64,000 nt of DNA from Corallococcus sp. NCRR (GCF_026965535.1 NZ_CP114039.1:5332001-5396000); one strand, 5' to 3'. Positions 37,599 to 46,884 are shown, counted from the first letter of the stretch. Made by a program: numbers and translations. Notes: a model not told the origin generated them from the sequence alone.

Positions 37599-37834
37599 GC
37601 CCGGATGTTCGCCACGGATTTGGGGCAGGGCATCCGGGCCGTCCGGGCAGGAAGACGGCCACTGGTGAGCAGTCGAGGACAGTTCCTTCATCCCCCGGGG
37701 TACTCGCCTTCCCTGATTTGCGGGAAAATTTAGTACAGTGAGGCTGGGGAATGCTTCCCAGATTGCAACCATGGAGGGATTGGGTGCCCTTCTCCTAGAA
37801 TCCTCCGCTCCATTCGTGAAGTGAGAGGGATTAC

Positions 37835-38908
37835 CTGGACCAGAACACCCTGAACAAGCTGCTCACCGTCGGCGTCCAGAACGGGGCTTCGGACATCCAC
37901 TTCCGCCCTGGGGATCCGCCCATCTACCGGGTGAACGGCGTGTTGCGGCCGTTGAAGATGGAAAAGCTCCAGGCTGATCACACGAAGCAGGTCGCGCTGC
38001 ACGTGATGAACGATCAGCTGATGAAGGCGCAGATCGACAGTGTGCAGGAATGCGACTCGTCCTACAGCCTCCCAGGCGTGGCGCGTTTCCGGGTGAACAT
38101 CTACCGGCAACGCGGCTCGCTGGCCTGCATCCTGCGCATCATCCCGGATGAGATTCCCAGCATCGACGGGCTGGGCCTGCCGCAGGTGCTCAAGACGATC
38201 GCGGGCAACGAGCGCGGGCTGGTGCTGGTGACGGGCGCCACGGGCTCCGGGAAGAGCTCCACGCTGGCGTCGATGATCAACCACATCAACCACACGGAGA
38301 GCCTGCACATCCTCACCATCGAGGACCCCATCGAGTTCATCTACAAGAACGTGAAGTCCTCCATCTCCCAGCGGGAGATTGGCCCGGACACGGCGAACTT
38401 CGCCATCGCGCTCAGGGCGGCGCTGCGTCAGGACCCGGACGTCATCCTGGTGGGCGAGATGCGCGACACGGAGACCATCGACATCGCGCTCAAGGCGTCG
38501 GAGACGGGCCACCTGGTGCTGTCCACGGTGCACACCACGGACGCGTCGCGCACCATCAACCGCCTGGTGTCGGTGTTCCCCGCGGAGGAGCAGACCATGG
38601 TGCGCATGCGCCTGGCGGACTCGCTCAAGGCGACCGTCTCCCAGCGCCTGTTGCCCAAGGCCACCGGCAAGGGACGCACGGTGGCGCTGGAGATCATGGT
38701 GCAGACGAAGACGGTGGAGCAGTACATCCGGGACGACCGCGCCGCGGAGCTCAAGGACGTCATCGAGAAGGGCCGCGACATGTTCGGCATGCAGTCCTTC
38801 GATCAGCACCTGACGCAGCTGTACCGCGCGGGCGACATCACGCTGGAGACGGCGCAGAGCGCGGCCTCCAACCCGGCGGACTTCCAGCGCGCGCTCGAGT
38901 TCGATTGA
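37835..38908 (+). CDS. PilT-family twitching-motility ATPase, apparent CTG start
   Basis: Hexameric ATPase of the type IV pilus retraction class, 357 residues. Walker A is GATGSGKS (134-141), followed by the Asp box (IEDPIEFIY), Walker B (VILVGEMRD) and the His box (STVHTTDA). Homology runs to the N-terminal LNKLLTVGVQNGASDIHFRPGDPP, upstream of the first GTG at 37931. The only start that keeps this and has a ribosome site (AGAGGGA) is CTG at 37835, reading LDQNTLNKLL. The canonical PilT AIRNLIRE motif is replaced by TVEQYIRDDRAAELK, so it is an auxiliary PilT/PilU-like paralogue rather than the main PilT. No other pil genes are near. Confidence 0.93.
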   Translation: MDQNTLNKLLTVGVQNGASDIHFRPGDPPIYRVNGVLRPLKMEKLQADHTKQVALHVMNDQLMKAQIDSVQECDSSYSLPGVARFRVNIYRQRGSLACILRIIPDEIPSIDGLGLPQVLKTIAGNERGLVLVTGATGSGKSSTLASMINHINHTESLHILTIEDPIEFIYKNVKSSISQREIGPDTANFAIALRAALRQDPDVILVGEMRDTETIDIALKASETGHLVLSTVHTTDASRTINRLVSVFPAEEQTMVRMRLADSLKATVSQRLLPKATGKGRTVALEIMVQTKTVEQYIRDDRAAELKDVIEKGRDMFGMQSFDQHLTQLYRAGDITLETAQSAASNPADFQRALEFD

Positions 38909-38916
38909 GCGCGCGC
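38887..38916. terminator. Hairpin overlapping the pilT-like stop codon
   Basis: A perfect 10-bp stem (GCGCGCGCTC with GAGCGCGCGC) and a 10-base loop include the last codons and stop of the ATPase gene, and end 23 bp before the convergent fumarase stop. There is no T-tract. Confidence 0.65.
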
Positions 38917-38938
38917 CGGAAAGCGACTTCGAAGCGGC

Positions 38939-40570
38939 CTACTTCTTCGCGGACGGCTTGTGGATGTTCGCGAAGAAGTCGTTGCCCTTGTCATCCACGA
39001 CGATGAAGGCCGGGAAGTCGACCACGTCGATCTTCCACACGGCCTCCATGCCCAGCTCGGCGTACTCCAGGACCTCCACCTTCTTGATGCAGTCCTGCGC
39101 CAGGCGCGCGGCCGGGCCGCCGATGGAGCCCAGGTAGAAGCCGCCGTGCTTCTTGCAGGCCTCCGTGACGGCCGGGGAGCGGTTGCCCTTGGCGAGCATC
39201 ACGAAGCTGCCGCCCTCCGCCTGGAACTGATCCACGTACGCGTCCATGCGGCCCGCGGTGGTGGGCCCGAACGAACCGGACGCGTAGCCCTCCGGCGTCT
39301 TCGCCGGGCCCGCGTAGTAGACCATGTGGTCCTTGAGGTACTGGGGCATGCCCTCGCCCCGGTCCAGGCGCTCCTTGATCTTCGCGTGCGCGATGTCGCG
39401 CGCCACCACCAGCGAGCCGGACAGGGACAAGCGCGTCTTGATGGGGTAGCGCGACAGCTCCGCGCGCAGGTCGCTCATGGGGCGGTTCAGGTCCAGCTTC
39501 ACCACGTCGCCGGACAGGTCCGTGTCGGTCGTCTCCGGCAGGTACTTCGCGGGATCCCGCTCCAGCGCCTCCAGGAAGACGCCGTCGCGCGTAATCTTGC
39601 CCAGCGCCTGGCGGTCCGCGGAGCACGACACGGCGATGGCCACCGGGCAGGACGCGCCGTGGCGGGGCAGGCGGATGACGCGCACGTCATGGCAGAAGTA
39701 CTTGCCGCCGAACTGCGCGCCAATGCCGGTGCGCTGCGTGAGCTTGAGCACCTCCTGCTCCAGCTCCACGTCGCGGAAGCCCCGGCCCAGCGCGTTGCCG
39801 CTGGTGGGCAGGGTGTCCAGGTAGCGCGCGGAGGCGTACTTCGCCGTCTTCAGCGCGAACTCCGCGGACGTGCCGCCCACCACGATGGCCAGGTGGTACG
39901 GCGGGCACGCGGCGGTGCCCAGCGAGCGGATCTTCTGCTCCAGGAACGCCAGCAGGCTCTGCGGGTTGAGGACGGCCTTCGTCTCCTGGAAGAGGTAGCT
40001 CTTGTTCGCGGAGCCGCCGCCCTTGGCCATGAAGAGGAACTTGTAGGCGTCGCCGTCGGTCGCGTAGAGCTCGATCTGCGCGGGCAGGTTGTTGCCCGTG
40101 TTGACCTCCTTGTACATGTCCAGTGGCGCCATCTGCGAGTAGCGCAGGTTGGCCGTGAGGTACGTGTCGAACACGCCCTTGGAGATGGCCGCCTCGTCAC
40201 CGCCGCGGGTGAGGACGTACTGGCCCTTCTTGCCCATCACGATGGCGGTGCCGGTGTCCTGGCAGGAGGGCAGCACGCCGCCTGCGGCGATGTTCGCGTT
40301 CTTGAGCAGCTCCAGCGCCACGAACCGGTCGTTGGACGACGCCTCCGGGTCCTTGAGGATGTTGTTGAGCTGCTGAAGGTGGCCCGGGCGCAGGAGGTGC
40401 GAGATGTCCCGCATGGCCTCGCGGGTGAGCAGCGTGAGCGCCTCGGGCTCCACCTGGAGGAAGCTGTGTCCGCCGGCCTCGAACGTGGAGACGCCCTCCT
40501 TCGTGAGCAGGCGGTAGGGCGTCTCGTCCTTGCCAAGCGGCAGCATGTCCTGGAACTGGAAGTCACTCAT
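38939..40570 (-). CDS. Class I fumarate hydratase ([4Fe-4S])
   Basis: TCA-cycle enzyme converting fumarate to L-malate, a dimer of the FumA/FumB type, 543 residues and full length. The cluster cysteines Cys103 (PSCQDTGTA), Cys222 (ACPPYH) and Cys316 (SCSADR) align with E. coli FumA Cys105, Cys224 and Cys318. The C-terminal tartrate-dehydratase beta domain holds [11 protein letters not shown] and [11 protein letters not shown]. It stands as a single gene. The cluster is oxygen-labile in this class, so a second class II fumarase may exist elsewhere in this aerobe. Confidence 0.96.
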   Translation of the reverse strand: MSDFQFQDMLPLGKDETPYRLLTKEGVSTFEAGGHSFLQVEPEALTLLTREAMRDISHLLRPGHLQQLNNILKDPEASSNDRFVALELLKNANIAAGGVLPSCQDTGTAIVMGKKGQYVLTRGGDEAAISKGVFDTYLTANLRYSQMAPLDMYKEVNTGNNLPAQIELYATDGDAYKFLFMAKGGGSANKSYLFQETKAVLNPQSLLAFLEQKIRSLGTAACPPYHLAIVVGGTSAEFALKTAKYASARYLDTLPTSGNALGRGFRDVELEQEVLKLTQRTGIGAQFGGKYFCHDVRVIRLPRHGASCPVAIAVSCSADRQALGKITRDGVFLEALERDPAKYLPETTDTDLSGDVVKLDLNRPMSDLRAELSRYPIKTRLSLSGSLVVARDIAHAKIKERLDRGEGMPQYLKDHMVYYAGPAKTPEGYASGSFGPTTAGRMDAYVDQFQAEGGSFVMLAKGNRSPAVTEACKKHGGFYLGSIGGPAARLAQDCIKKVEVLEYAELGMEAVWKIDVVDFPAFIVVDDKGNDFFANIHKPSAKK

Positions 40571-40612
40571 CGCGGGAGGGTCTCTTCGAGAAGGGGTGGA
40601 CGGCGGGGGACT

Positions 40613-41182
40613 CTACTCACGGGGCGGCGCGCGGGGCGGCACTTCGTAGAGGTAGACAGGCGTGCGGTACAGGTCCTGGAGCCGCACGCTGCGCACGGGT
40701 GTCCAGCCGCGCAGGCCGAAGGTGTGGCTGAGGATGCGGGCGCCTGGCGGCAGCTCGGCCGCGAAGCGGGGCGCCAGGCGCGTCATGATGCCCGGCGACA
40801 GGTAGCAGAGGACGCAGGTCGCGTCCTGGAAGGACGCGGCGAAGAAGTCCCCGCGTACCAGCGTGAGGTTGGGGCGGGGGAAGAGCCGCTGGCGCAGCCG
40901 GCTGAAGAGCCACGGCAGCCAGGACAGCTCGTACGCGACGATGCGCGCCTGGGGGCAGTGGTCCGCCAGGTTGAAGGCCACGTCCCCCCAGCCCGAGCCC
41001 AGATCCATCACGGTGCCCCGGGTGTCCGCCGGGAGCATGGCCAGGAGCGCCCGCCGCACCCGGGGCGAGCTGGGCATGGGCGGCGCGCCGGTGCGCAGCG
41101 TGGAGACGACGATGGACAGCACCCCCACGAGGAGCACCGCCCAGAGCAGCAGGAAGAGGAGGAAGGAGCCCGTCACGCTCAC
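40613..41182 (-). CDS. Membrane-anchored class I SAM-dependent methyltransferase
   Basis: The 189-residue protein has one N-terminal membrane helix (SFLLFLLLWAVLLVGVLSIV), then a Rossmann methyltransferase domain with motif I VMDLGSGWGDVAFNLA and the acidic strand-2 end IVAYELSWLPW. The post-II and post-III strands (LTLVRGDFF, ATCVLCYLSPG) are present. The C-terminus is short, as in small lipid- or protein-methylating enzymes. The substrate is unknown. It is located between the fumarase and a small membrane protein on the same strand. Confidence 0.88.
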   Translation of the reverse strand: MSVTGSFLLFLLLWAVLLVGVLSIVVSTLRTGAPPMPSSPRVRRALLAMLPADTRGTVMDLGSGWGDVAFNLADHCPQARIVAYELSWLPWLFSRLRQRLFPRPNLTLVRGDFFAASFQDATCVLCYLSPGIMTRLAPRFAAELPPGARILSHTFGLRGWTPVRSVRLQDLYRTPVYLYEVPPRAPPRE

Positions 41183-41225
41183 GGTCGGCGCGCATCATCG
41201 CGCGCGGATCGCCCCACGTGGGGCC

Positions 41226-41399
41226 CTACTTGCGAGGGTGTTTGCCGGCGTCCGCTCGGACCACGCGGGGCGCGCCCGGGTCCGGCGGGTGGGTGACGGG
41301 GACGGGCGTGGGCTCGTCAGGATCGAAGAAGGCCCGGCCCAGCACGAGGCACAGCGCGGTCCCTACGCAGAGTGCCAGCACGTGGAAGTAGTACGCCAT
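41226..41399 (-). CDS. Small single-pass membrane protein
   Basis: A 57-residue protein starting MAYYFHVLALCVGTALCLVLG, one membrane helix, followed by a Pro/Asp-rich polar tail (PDEPTPVPVTHPPDPG) and a basic end. A Met five codons upstream is an alternative. It is 43 bp upstream of the methyltransferase gene on the same strand. It is too small for a family call; the membrane helix and the non-random tail support a real gene. Confidence 0.5.
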   Translation of the reverse strand: MAYYFHVLALCVGTALCLVLGRAFFDPDEPTPVPVTHPPDPGAPRVVRADAGKHPRK

Positions 41400-41584
41400 G
41401 GGACGAGAGTCCAAGCACGGACCATACCACCGGCGTCCCTCCTCTGGAGGTGGGGGCGGGCGCGCCCCACTTGTGTCCTTCCAGGCTACAGGCCCTGCCG
41501 ACAGGTGGCCGCCCAGGCAACAGCCCTCTCACCGGGCGTCAAAACCTTCGCGGGCCGTGGTTTTCACCCTGCGCCCAGGAGGGC

Positions 41585-42868
41585 TCAGACGGAGGGCGCG
41601 GACTCGGTGACGTCCTGTTCGGGTTGGGGCGGCGGGTGCGCGGCGGACTCCAGGCGGTCCACGTCGCGCAGCTCCGGGAAGAGCCAGGCCCAGAGGCCCA
41701 CGACGACGAGCGTGCCCACGGCGCCAATCACCACCGCGTGCACGGCGCCCAGCGCCTCCGCGAGCGAGCCCGCGCGGAACTCGCCCAGCTCGTTGGAGGC
41801 GCCGATGCACATCATGTTCACCGCGCCCACGCGGCCGCGCATGTCGTCCGGCGTGGAGACCAGCTCCAGCGTGTGGCGCACGACCACGCTCACCATGTCC
41901 GCCGCCCCGCCAATGGCGAGCGCCGCGAGCGACAGGGGCAGGGACGTGCTCACGCCGAACACCAGCGTGGCCGCGCCGAACACCGCCACCGCGCCGAACA
42001 TCTTCCACCCGGCGCGCCCGCCCAGGGGACGGAACGCGAGCAGCACCGCCACCACCGCGGCGCCCGCGGCCGGAGCGCTGCGCAAGAGGCCCAGGCCCCA
42101 GGGGCCGGTGTGCAGCACGTCGCGCGCGTAGATGGGCAACAGCGCCACCGCGCCGCCCAGCAGCACCGCGAAGAGGTCCAGGGTGAGGCTGCCCAGGAGC
42201 ATCCGCTTCTGGCGCACGAAGCGCAGGCCCGCGACCAGCGTCTTCATGGAGATGGGGTCGCGCGACGCGCTGCCGGTGCGCACCTGGAGCGAGAGGATCC
42301 ACACGATGGTGAGCGCGCACAGCGACGCGGACGTGATGTAGACGCCCTTGCCGCCCAGCCAGCCGTAGAGCAGGCCGCCCACGGCGGGGCCGGCGATGGT
42401 GGCCACCTGCCACGTGGTGGAGTTCACCGCCACCGCGCGCGTCAGCTCCTCCTTCGGCACCAGGTAGGGCGTGAGCGCGGAGCCCGCGGGCGCGTAGAAG
42501 GCCCTCGCGGTGCCGAACAGCACCAGCACGCCGTAGACGAAGCGCACGTCCTCGAAGTGGCCCAGCGTGAAGGACAAGAGCAGCAGGCTGCACACCAGCA
42601 TCACGCCCTGACAGATGGCCAGGATGCGGCGGCGGTCATAGCGGTCCGCCACCTGCCCGCCCAGGAGGCTGAAGGCGAGGAAGGGGACGAACTGGGCCAG
42701 GCCCGTGTAGCCCAGCGCGAGCGCGCTCCCGGTGAGCTCGTACACCTGCCACCCGATGGCCACCGATTCAATCTGCGCCGCGAGCACCGCGCACAGGCGG
42801 GCGACCTGGTACAGCCGGAAGTCGCGGTGACGGAAGACGGAGCTGGCGAGGACGGAGGGGGTGGCCAT
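41585..42868 (-). CDS. MFS exporter, EntS-like
   Basis: A 427-residue, 12-helix transporter starting MATPSVLASSVFRHRDFRLYQVARL, typical of the enterobactin-exporter-like (DHA3) group. It has LLGGQVADRYDRRRILAIC between helices 2 and 3 and ARAFYAPAGSALTPYLVP before helix 5. GRVGAVNMMCIGASNELGEF is a strong family marker. Substrates in this group range from siderophores to macrolides; no biosynthetic genes are near. A Met 16 codons upstream is less likely. Confidence 0.9.
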   Translation of the reverse strand: MATPSVLASSVFRHRDFRLYQVARLCAVLAAQIESVAIGWQVYELTGSALALGYTGLAQFVPFLAFSLLGGQVADRYDRRRILAICQGVMLVCSLLLLSFTLGHFEDVRFVYGVLVLFGTARAFYAPAGSALTPYLVPKEELTRAVAVNSTTWQVATIAGPAVGGLLYGWLGGKGVYITSASLCALTIVWILSLQVRTGSASRDPISMKTLVAGLRFVRQKRMLLGSLTLDLFAVLLGGAVALLPIYARDVLHTGPWGLGLLRSAPAAGAAVVAVLLAFRPLGGRAGWKMFGAVAVFGAATLVFGVSTSLPLSLAALAIGGAADMVSVVVRHTLELVSTPDDMRGRVGAVNMMCIGASNELGEFRAGSLAEALGAVHAVVIGAVGTLVVVGLWAWLFPELRDVDRLESAAHPPPQPEQDVTESAPSV

Positions 42869-42940
42869 GGGGTGGCTGCGCTGTAACGCAGCCCCTCCCC
42901 CTCGCGCCAGCGACAAGGGGCACCCGGCCCCGGGCGCGGC

Positions 42941-44047
42941 TTATGAGGTCGCGCGCATCCGGTTCAGCCGGTCGTAGTGGCGGTAGCCCAGCTTGTCGAG
43001 CGCGGCGGGCGGCGCGAGGCCGATGTCCACCAGCGTCTTGATGTCGTACGTGCCCGCGAGCACCGGCGGCGCGTAGTTGGCCACCGCCTCCGGCGTGCGG
43101 AAGCCGGGCAGGGGGAAGAGCACCTGGCTGGTGTGCACGTGCATGAAGTGCGCGGCGGACTGGCGCTGCCACCCCGGCACGCCCGGCGCGGTGATGACGT
43201 GCGGCGTGGCGAGGAACGTGCCGCCCGTGAGGATCTCCAACTGCTGGCCCACCTGCGCCACGATGCAGCCCGCGGGCGCGGTGCCGCGCACCATGTGGCC
43301 GTTGGGCGCGTCCGGCGCCGCGCGCGTGCGCAGGTACAGGCCGCTCTGGTCGTCCGGCTTGGGCGCGGGGCGGCCTTCCGGATTGAGGAACCGGCCTCCG
43401 GGCAAAAGCGTCAGCAGGTTGAAGTCGGTGTGCTCCTCGCCCCAGAGGATGCCGGTGTTCACCTGGGCGGGGCCCAGCGGCAGGTACTGGAGCGCGCGCG
43501 TGACGTGGGGCGCCTTCTCGCACGCGGCGGTGAAGGTGTCCTCGGGCAGGCTCAGCGCCAGGGCGGCGCCGCGCAGGAGCTTGAGGCCGGCCTCGTGCAG
43601 CGCGGTGCCCATGGTGAGCAGGCCCTCCTGGAAGAAGGGCGGCGCGTCGTCCGGCCAGATGTTCTCCGGGTACAGCTCCGGGAACTCCATGGCGGACTGC
43701 GCGTCCGTGGGCGTGGGCGCAGCGAAGTAGCACTCCTTGAAGTCCGGCTGCCCGTTGCTGGCGACGGCGACCTCCGTGTTGGGGGGCGTCCAGCCGCGCT
43801 GGTACCAGAGGTCCGCGCGGCCCAGGGGGCGCTTCTGGGCGTCCGGGCGGGCCACGAAGGCGGAGAACGCGTCGTAGAAGCGCTCCAGCGCCGGCGCGTC
43901 CACGCCGTGGTTCTTCACGAACACGAGGCCGAAGACGCCGAAGGCCTCGCGCAGGGCCGCCGCGGCGCGCTCCAGGCGCGCCGGTTCACCCGACGCCAGG
44001 TCCAAGAGGTCGACCGTCGGGATGTTCATCGTGGGGGTGTCCGCCAT
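42941..44047 (-). CDS. Isopenicillin-N-synthase-like 2OG-Fe(II) oxygenase
   Basis: A 368-residue non-haem iron enzyme. The N-terminal DIOX_N part contains REAFGVFGLVFVKNHGVD. The iron ligands are His206-x-Asp208 (EEHTDFNLLTLL) and His283 (ATPHVI); the co-substrate anchor RxS is Arg295-Ser297 (WQRQS). These match the plant and fungal 2OG oxygenase/IPNS family rather than the AlkB type. Starts at 44047 (MADTPTM) and 44029 (MNIPTV) are both possible. The substrate is unknown, and the gene stands alone. Confidence 0.9.
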   Translation of the reverse strand: MADTPTMNIPTVDLLDLASGEPARLERAAAALREAFGVFGLVFVKNHGVDAPALERFYDAFSAFVARPDAQKRPLGRADLWYQRGWTPPNTEVAVASNGQPDFKECYFAAPTPTDAQSAMEFPELYPENIWPDDAPPFFQEGLLTMGTALHEAGLKLLRGAALALSLPEDTFTAACEKAPHVTRALQYLPLGPAQVNTGILWGEEHTDFNLLTLLPGGRFLNPEGRPAPKPDDQSGLYLRTRAAPDAPNGHMVRGTAPAGCIVAQVGQQLEILTGGTFLATPHVITAPGVPGWQRQSAAHFMHVHTSQVLFPLPGFRTPEAVANYAPPVLAGTYDIKTLVDIGLAPPAALDKLGYRHYDRLNRMRATS

Positions 44048-44163
44048 GGTGGGCCCAGGTGTATCGCGCCCGGGCCCGGCTGAGGAGGGGGAGCGTGCCT
44101 GCCCGCCCTCCTCGTTCCAGGGAAATCCGGAAGGGGGCCCCGCCTCCCGCCTCACGGCTCCCC

Positions 44164-44769
44164 TCAGCGCGCGGCCACCGTCACGTCCACGGGGGCGCAC
44201 GTCACCGGGGTGGACTGGTATTCGCCGCCGGCCCGGGGGACGTCCTCCTTGCGCGTGGCCACGTCCATCAGCGCGTCGCGGAAGGTGATGCGGTAGGTGC
44301 CCGGCTTCTTGAAGTCCCAGGCCTGCGTCACCTCCACGGTGTTCTCCACCGTGGCGCCCGGGGCGATGGCCGCGTAGCTGTCCGCGCTCGGGGCGGCGCG
44401 CTTCACCATGGGGCCCTGGTACGGCAGCTCCTCGCCGTCGCGGGTGATCTGGAAGACGGTGCCCAGGATGCCCTCCAGCGGCGTCTGCCACTTGAGCACC
44501 CAGACCGGGGACTCCGAGCGGTTGGTGAGCTTGAAGAGGACTTCAATGGGCTCGCCCGCCTTCGCCTTCGGTTGGACGCTGAGGGCGCACTCCAGCTTCG
44601 GGGTCGTCATGGCGGTGGGCTCCTTCGCGGGCTCGGCGGCGGGGGGCGGTGTCGCGGCGACGGGGGCCTGCTGTTGCGCGGGGGCCTCCGCGGGCTTCGG
44701 GGTACAGGCGGTGACACCGGCGGCGGTGAGCACCGCGAGCCATGCGAGGTTGCTTCGTCCCATGCCCAT
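44164..44769 (-). CDS. Lipoprotein repeating the N-terminal domain of the M35 protease
   Basis: A 201-residue lipoprotein with lipobox GVTAC (Cys22) and a Pro/Ala-rich linker (about 25-55). Residues about 60-165 form one beta-sandwich domain that parallels the propeptide region of the neighbouring M35 protease: LFKLTNRSESPVWVLKW against VTLTNTSSAPVSLYKW, then ITRDGEELPYQGPMVKR against VSRDGQPVEYTGAHFKR, and AIAPGATVENTVEV against TIAPGQSISGPVVV. It lacks the catalytic domain. I infer a membrane-bound inhibitor or folding partner of the protease, produced in the same locus but after a terminator. Confidence 0.82.
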   Translation of the reverse strand: MGMGRSNLAWLAVLTAAGVTACTPKPAEAPAQQQAPVAATPPPAAEPAKEPTAMTTPKLECALSVQPKAKAGEPIEVLFKLTNRSESPVWVLKWQTPLEGILGTVFQITRDGEELPYQGPMVKRAAPSADSYAAIAPGATVENTVEVTQAWDFKKPGTYRITFRDALMDVATRKEDVPRAGGEYQSTPVTCAPVDVTVAAR

Positions 44770-44797
44770 GACGTGACGCTCCTTGAGTGCGTACGGC

Positions 44798-44840
44798 GAA
44801 AAAAAGAAGAGGGGCGCGAGCCCATGTGGCCCGCGCCCCT
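44798..44840 (-). terminator. Rho-independent terminator after the M35 protease
   Basis: Read leftward, a nine-bp stem (AGGGGCGCG with CGCGCCCCT) that can extend inward is followed by CTTC and seven Ts. It starts 24 bp after the protease stop and lies before the next lipoprotein gene, so it should reduce read-through between the two. Confidence 0.92.
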
Positions 44841-44863
44841 GGAATCAACGGCCCGCCGTCACC

Positions 44864-45949
44864 TTACGGCAGCGAGGGGTTGTTCTCCGCGAAGTATTCG
44901 TGGCTGTCCGCGTTGTCACGCGCGCGCGTGGAGTTGGACTTGGCCAGGTTCTTCGCTGCCGTCTGGCCGTAGGCCCAGTCGTCCGTGCCGGCCACGACGG
45001 TGAAGTGGCTCATCTCGTGGACCAGCGTGCCCGCGCGCGAGTCCGTGCCCGTGTTGGGGGCGCTCCAGAAGGCGCCGCACACGTAGATCTTGTACGGCGA
45101 GGACGGGTACACGTACGCGTACGTCCCGCTGTCGTTGCAGCTGCAGTCCACGACGACGTTGGCGGACGCGAACGCGTTCTTGATGTTGTTGAAGTGCGTC
45201 TTGATGGTGCTCCAGCCGCTGCTGGAGTACGTGCCGAACCAGGTGGTGTAGCGGCTGGTCGCGGACGGCGTGCCGCTCAGGTACGAGTACGCGTTGTTGG
45301 AGTACGTCTTGGCGCTGTTGTACGCGTTGGTGATGGTGGTCTGCTCGGAGCTGGTGCAGGCCCCGGAGTAGGACAGGCCCTGCGCCGTCACCGTGCCCAT
45401 CGCCTCCGCGCCATCGCGGCGGGTGTCGCGGCCCTCGATGAAGAGGCTGACCGAGTTGGACGACAGCGCCGTCACGCCCGCGCGCGCCTCCAGCTCGTAG
45501 CGGAGGGTGTACGTCCCGGAGACGGACAGGTCATACGCGTCCGACACGACGACCGGACCGGAGATGCTCTGGCCGGGGGCAATCGTGATCAGGTCCTCGG
45601 CGCGGCCCATCACGCGCTTGAAGTGCGCGCCCGTGTACTCCACCGGCTGGCCGTCGCGGGACACCGACAGGCGGCCCTCGTTGAGGCCCTCGCCCGGCGC
45701 GTCCCACTTGTAGAGGCTCACCGGCGCGGAGGAGGTGTTCGTCAGCGTCACCTCCACCGTCACGCGGTCGCTGGCGGCCATGGAGGCCTTGCCCGCGGTG
45801 ACCTGCGCCGTCAGGGCGCCCTGGGCCTGCTCCGTGGCCTCGGCCGGGGTCTGCTCACCCTCCGCCGGAGGAGCGCCGCAACCGCTCAGCAGGGAAACGC
45901 CGACCACCGTGCCCATCAGCCACTTGAAACCGCGAAGGCTCTTGCTCAC
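44864..45949 (-). CDS. Peptidyl-Lys metalloendopeptidase-like M35 protease (lipoprotein)
   Basis: Zinc protease of the deuterolysin/aspzincin family, 361 residues from a GTG preceded by AAAGGAA. The lipobox is LLSGC (Cys24). Residues about 45-172 are a beta-sandwich prodomain. The catalytic domain has HEMSH (His311, Glu312, His315) and GTDDWAYG with the third ligand Asp324, then NADSHEYFAENNP, almost the same as fungal Lys-N enzymes. Cleavage on the amino side of lysine is therefore likely; such activity is known from a myxobacterium (AL-1 protease II). It probably works in predation at the cell surface. A terminator follows. Confidence 0.93.
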   Translation of the reverse strand: MSKSLRGFKWLMGTVVGVSLLSGCGAPPAEGEQTPAEATEQAQGALTAQVTAGKASMAASDRVTVEVTLTNTSSAPVSLYKWDAPGEGLNEGRLSVSRDGQPVEYTGAHFKRVMGRAEDLITIAPGQSISGPVVVSDAYDLSVSGTYTLRYELEARAGVTALSSNSVSLFIEGRDTRRDGAEAMGTVTAQGLSYSGACTSSEQTTITNAYNSAKTYSNNAYSYLSGTPSATSRYTTWFGTYSSSGWSTIKTHFNNIKNAFASANVVVDCSCNDSGTYAYVYPSSPYKIYVCGAFWSAPNTGTDSRAGTLVHEMSHFTVVAGTDDWAYGQTAAKNLAKSNSTRARDNADSHEYFAENNPSLP

Positions 45950-46188
45950 GAGGAACTTCCTTTCGGAAACGACGCGACGAAAAAACACCCAAGGGGGAAT
46001 GCCCGGGTCCGCATGCTTATAGGGGAAACCGGGCCCGCTGATGATGGCACGAAATACTGTGAAATAAACGCCTACCGGCTATCCGGGTTCACGCCGCGTC
46101 GCGGCCAGACGTGGCCTGGAGCGTTAGTCTTCACGCGGCACGCATTGCGTGTGGCACCAACCAGGACACAGCGAAGGGGTGGCGGACG

Positions 46189-46884
46189 ATGCGCGCGGTG
46201 GTGTTCGAGCACGAGGAGCACGAGGGGCCCGGCCTGCTGGGGCCGGCGCTGGAGGCGGCGGGCTTCACGCTGGTGCGGCGCTTCCGGACGGTGAAGCGCG
46301 AGGACGTGGACGCGCCGCTGGTGGTGGTGATGGGGGGACCCATGGGCGTGTACGAGGCGGACGCCCATCCGTTCCTGAATGAAGAGCTGGCGTTGCTGGG
46401 AGAGCGGCTGGCGACTGACCGCGCGTGCGTGGGCGTGTGTCTGGGTGCGCAGCTGTTGGCGGCGGCGGCGGGCGCGACGGTGTCGCCGGGGAAGAACGGC
46501 TTCGAGGTGGGCGTGGGGCCGGTGCGCTGGACGCAGGACGCGCTGAAGGACCCGGTGGTGGCGGGGGTGAAGGCGCGCACGGCGGTGGCGCACTGGCATG
46601 GGGACACGTACACGCCGGTGCCCGGCGCGACGCTGCTCGCGTCCACGGACCGGTACACGCAGCAGGCCTTCCGGCTGGGGAAGTCGTATGGCTTCCAGTT
46701 CCACCTGGAGCTGACGGCGCGCGAGCTGGGGCGCTGGCTGGAGCTGGGGGCGGAGGACCTGGTGACGCGGGGCAAGGACCTGGCGGCGCTGAAGGCGCAG
46801 CTGCCCAAGCTGCAGGCGGCGGAGGTGGAGAACACGGAGCTGCTGCACCGGCTCGCGCATCAGCTGGCGAAGGGCCTACGCTGA
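46189..46884 (+). CDS. Class I glutamine amidotransferase-like protein (GuaA-type domain)
   Basis: The 231-residue protein has the triad Cys84 (GVCLGAQLLA), His172 and Glu174 (FQFHLEL) and the loop VVVMGGPMGVYE. It is a stand-alone amidotransferase domain like those annotated as GMP-synthase-like; no synthetase domain is attached. Such proteins hydrolyse gamma-glutamyl amides or act in small-molecule metabolism. AGGGG precedes the ATG. It is 28 bp upstream of an ATPase gene and is probably cotranscribed with it. Confidence 0.92.
   Translation: MRAVVFEHEEHEGPGLLGPALEAAGFTLVRRFRTVKREDVDAPLVVVMGGPMGVYEADAHPFLNEELALLGERLATDRACVGVCLGAQLLAAAAGATVSPGKNGFEVGVGPVRWTQDALKDPVVAGVKARTAVAHWHGDTYTPVPGATLLASTDRYTQQAFRLGKSYGFQFHLELTARELGRWLELGAEDLVTRGKDLAALKAQLPKLQAAEVENTELLHRLAHQLAKGLR

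Noticed and set aside
37741..37765. CTGGGGAA-TGC-TTCCCAG as a promoter element of the pilT-like gene
   Set aside because: The arms differ by one base in length and no matching -12/-24 or -10/-35 boxes are clear; too weak to list.
37931..38908. GTG at 37931 as the start of the PilT-like gene
   Set aside because: It would remove about 32 conserved N-terminal residues, and no ribosome site precedes it.
46189..46884. guaA (GMP synthetase)
   Set aside because: Only the amidotransferase domain is present; the ATP-pyrophosphatase and dimerisation domains are absent.
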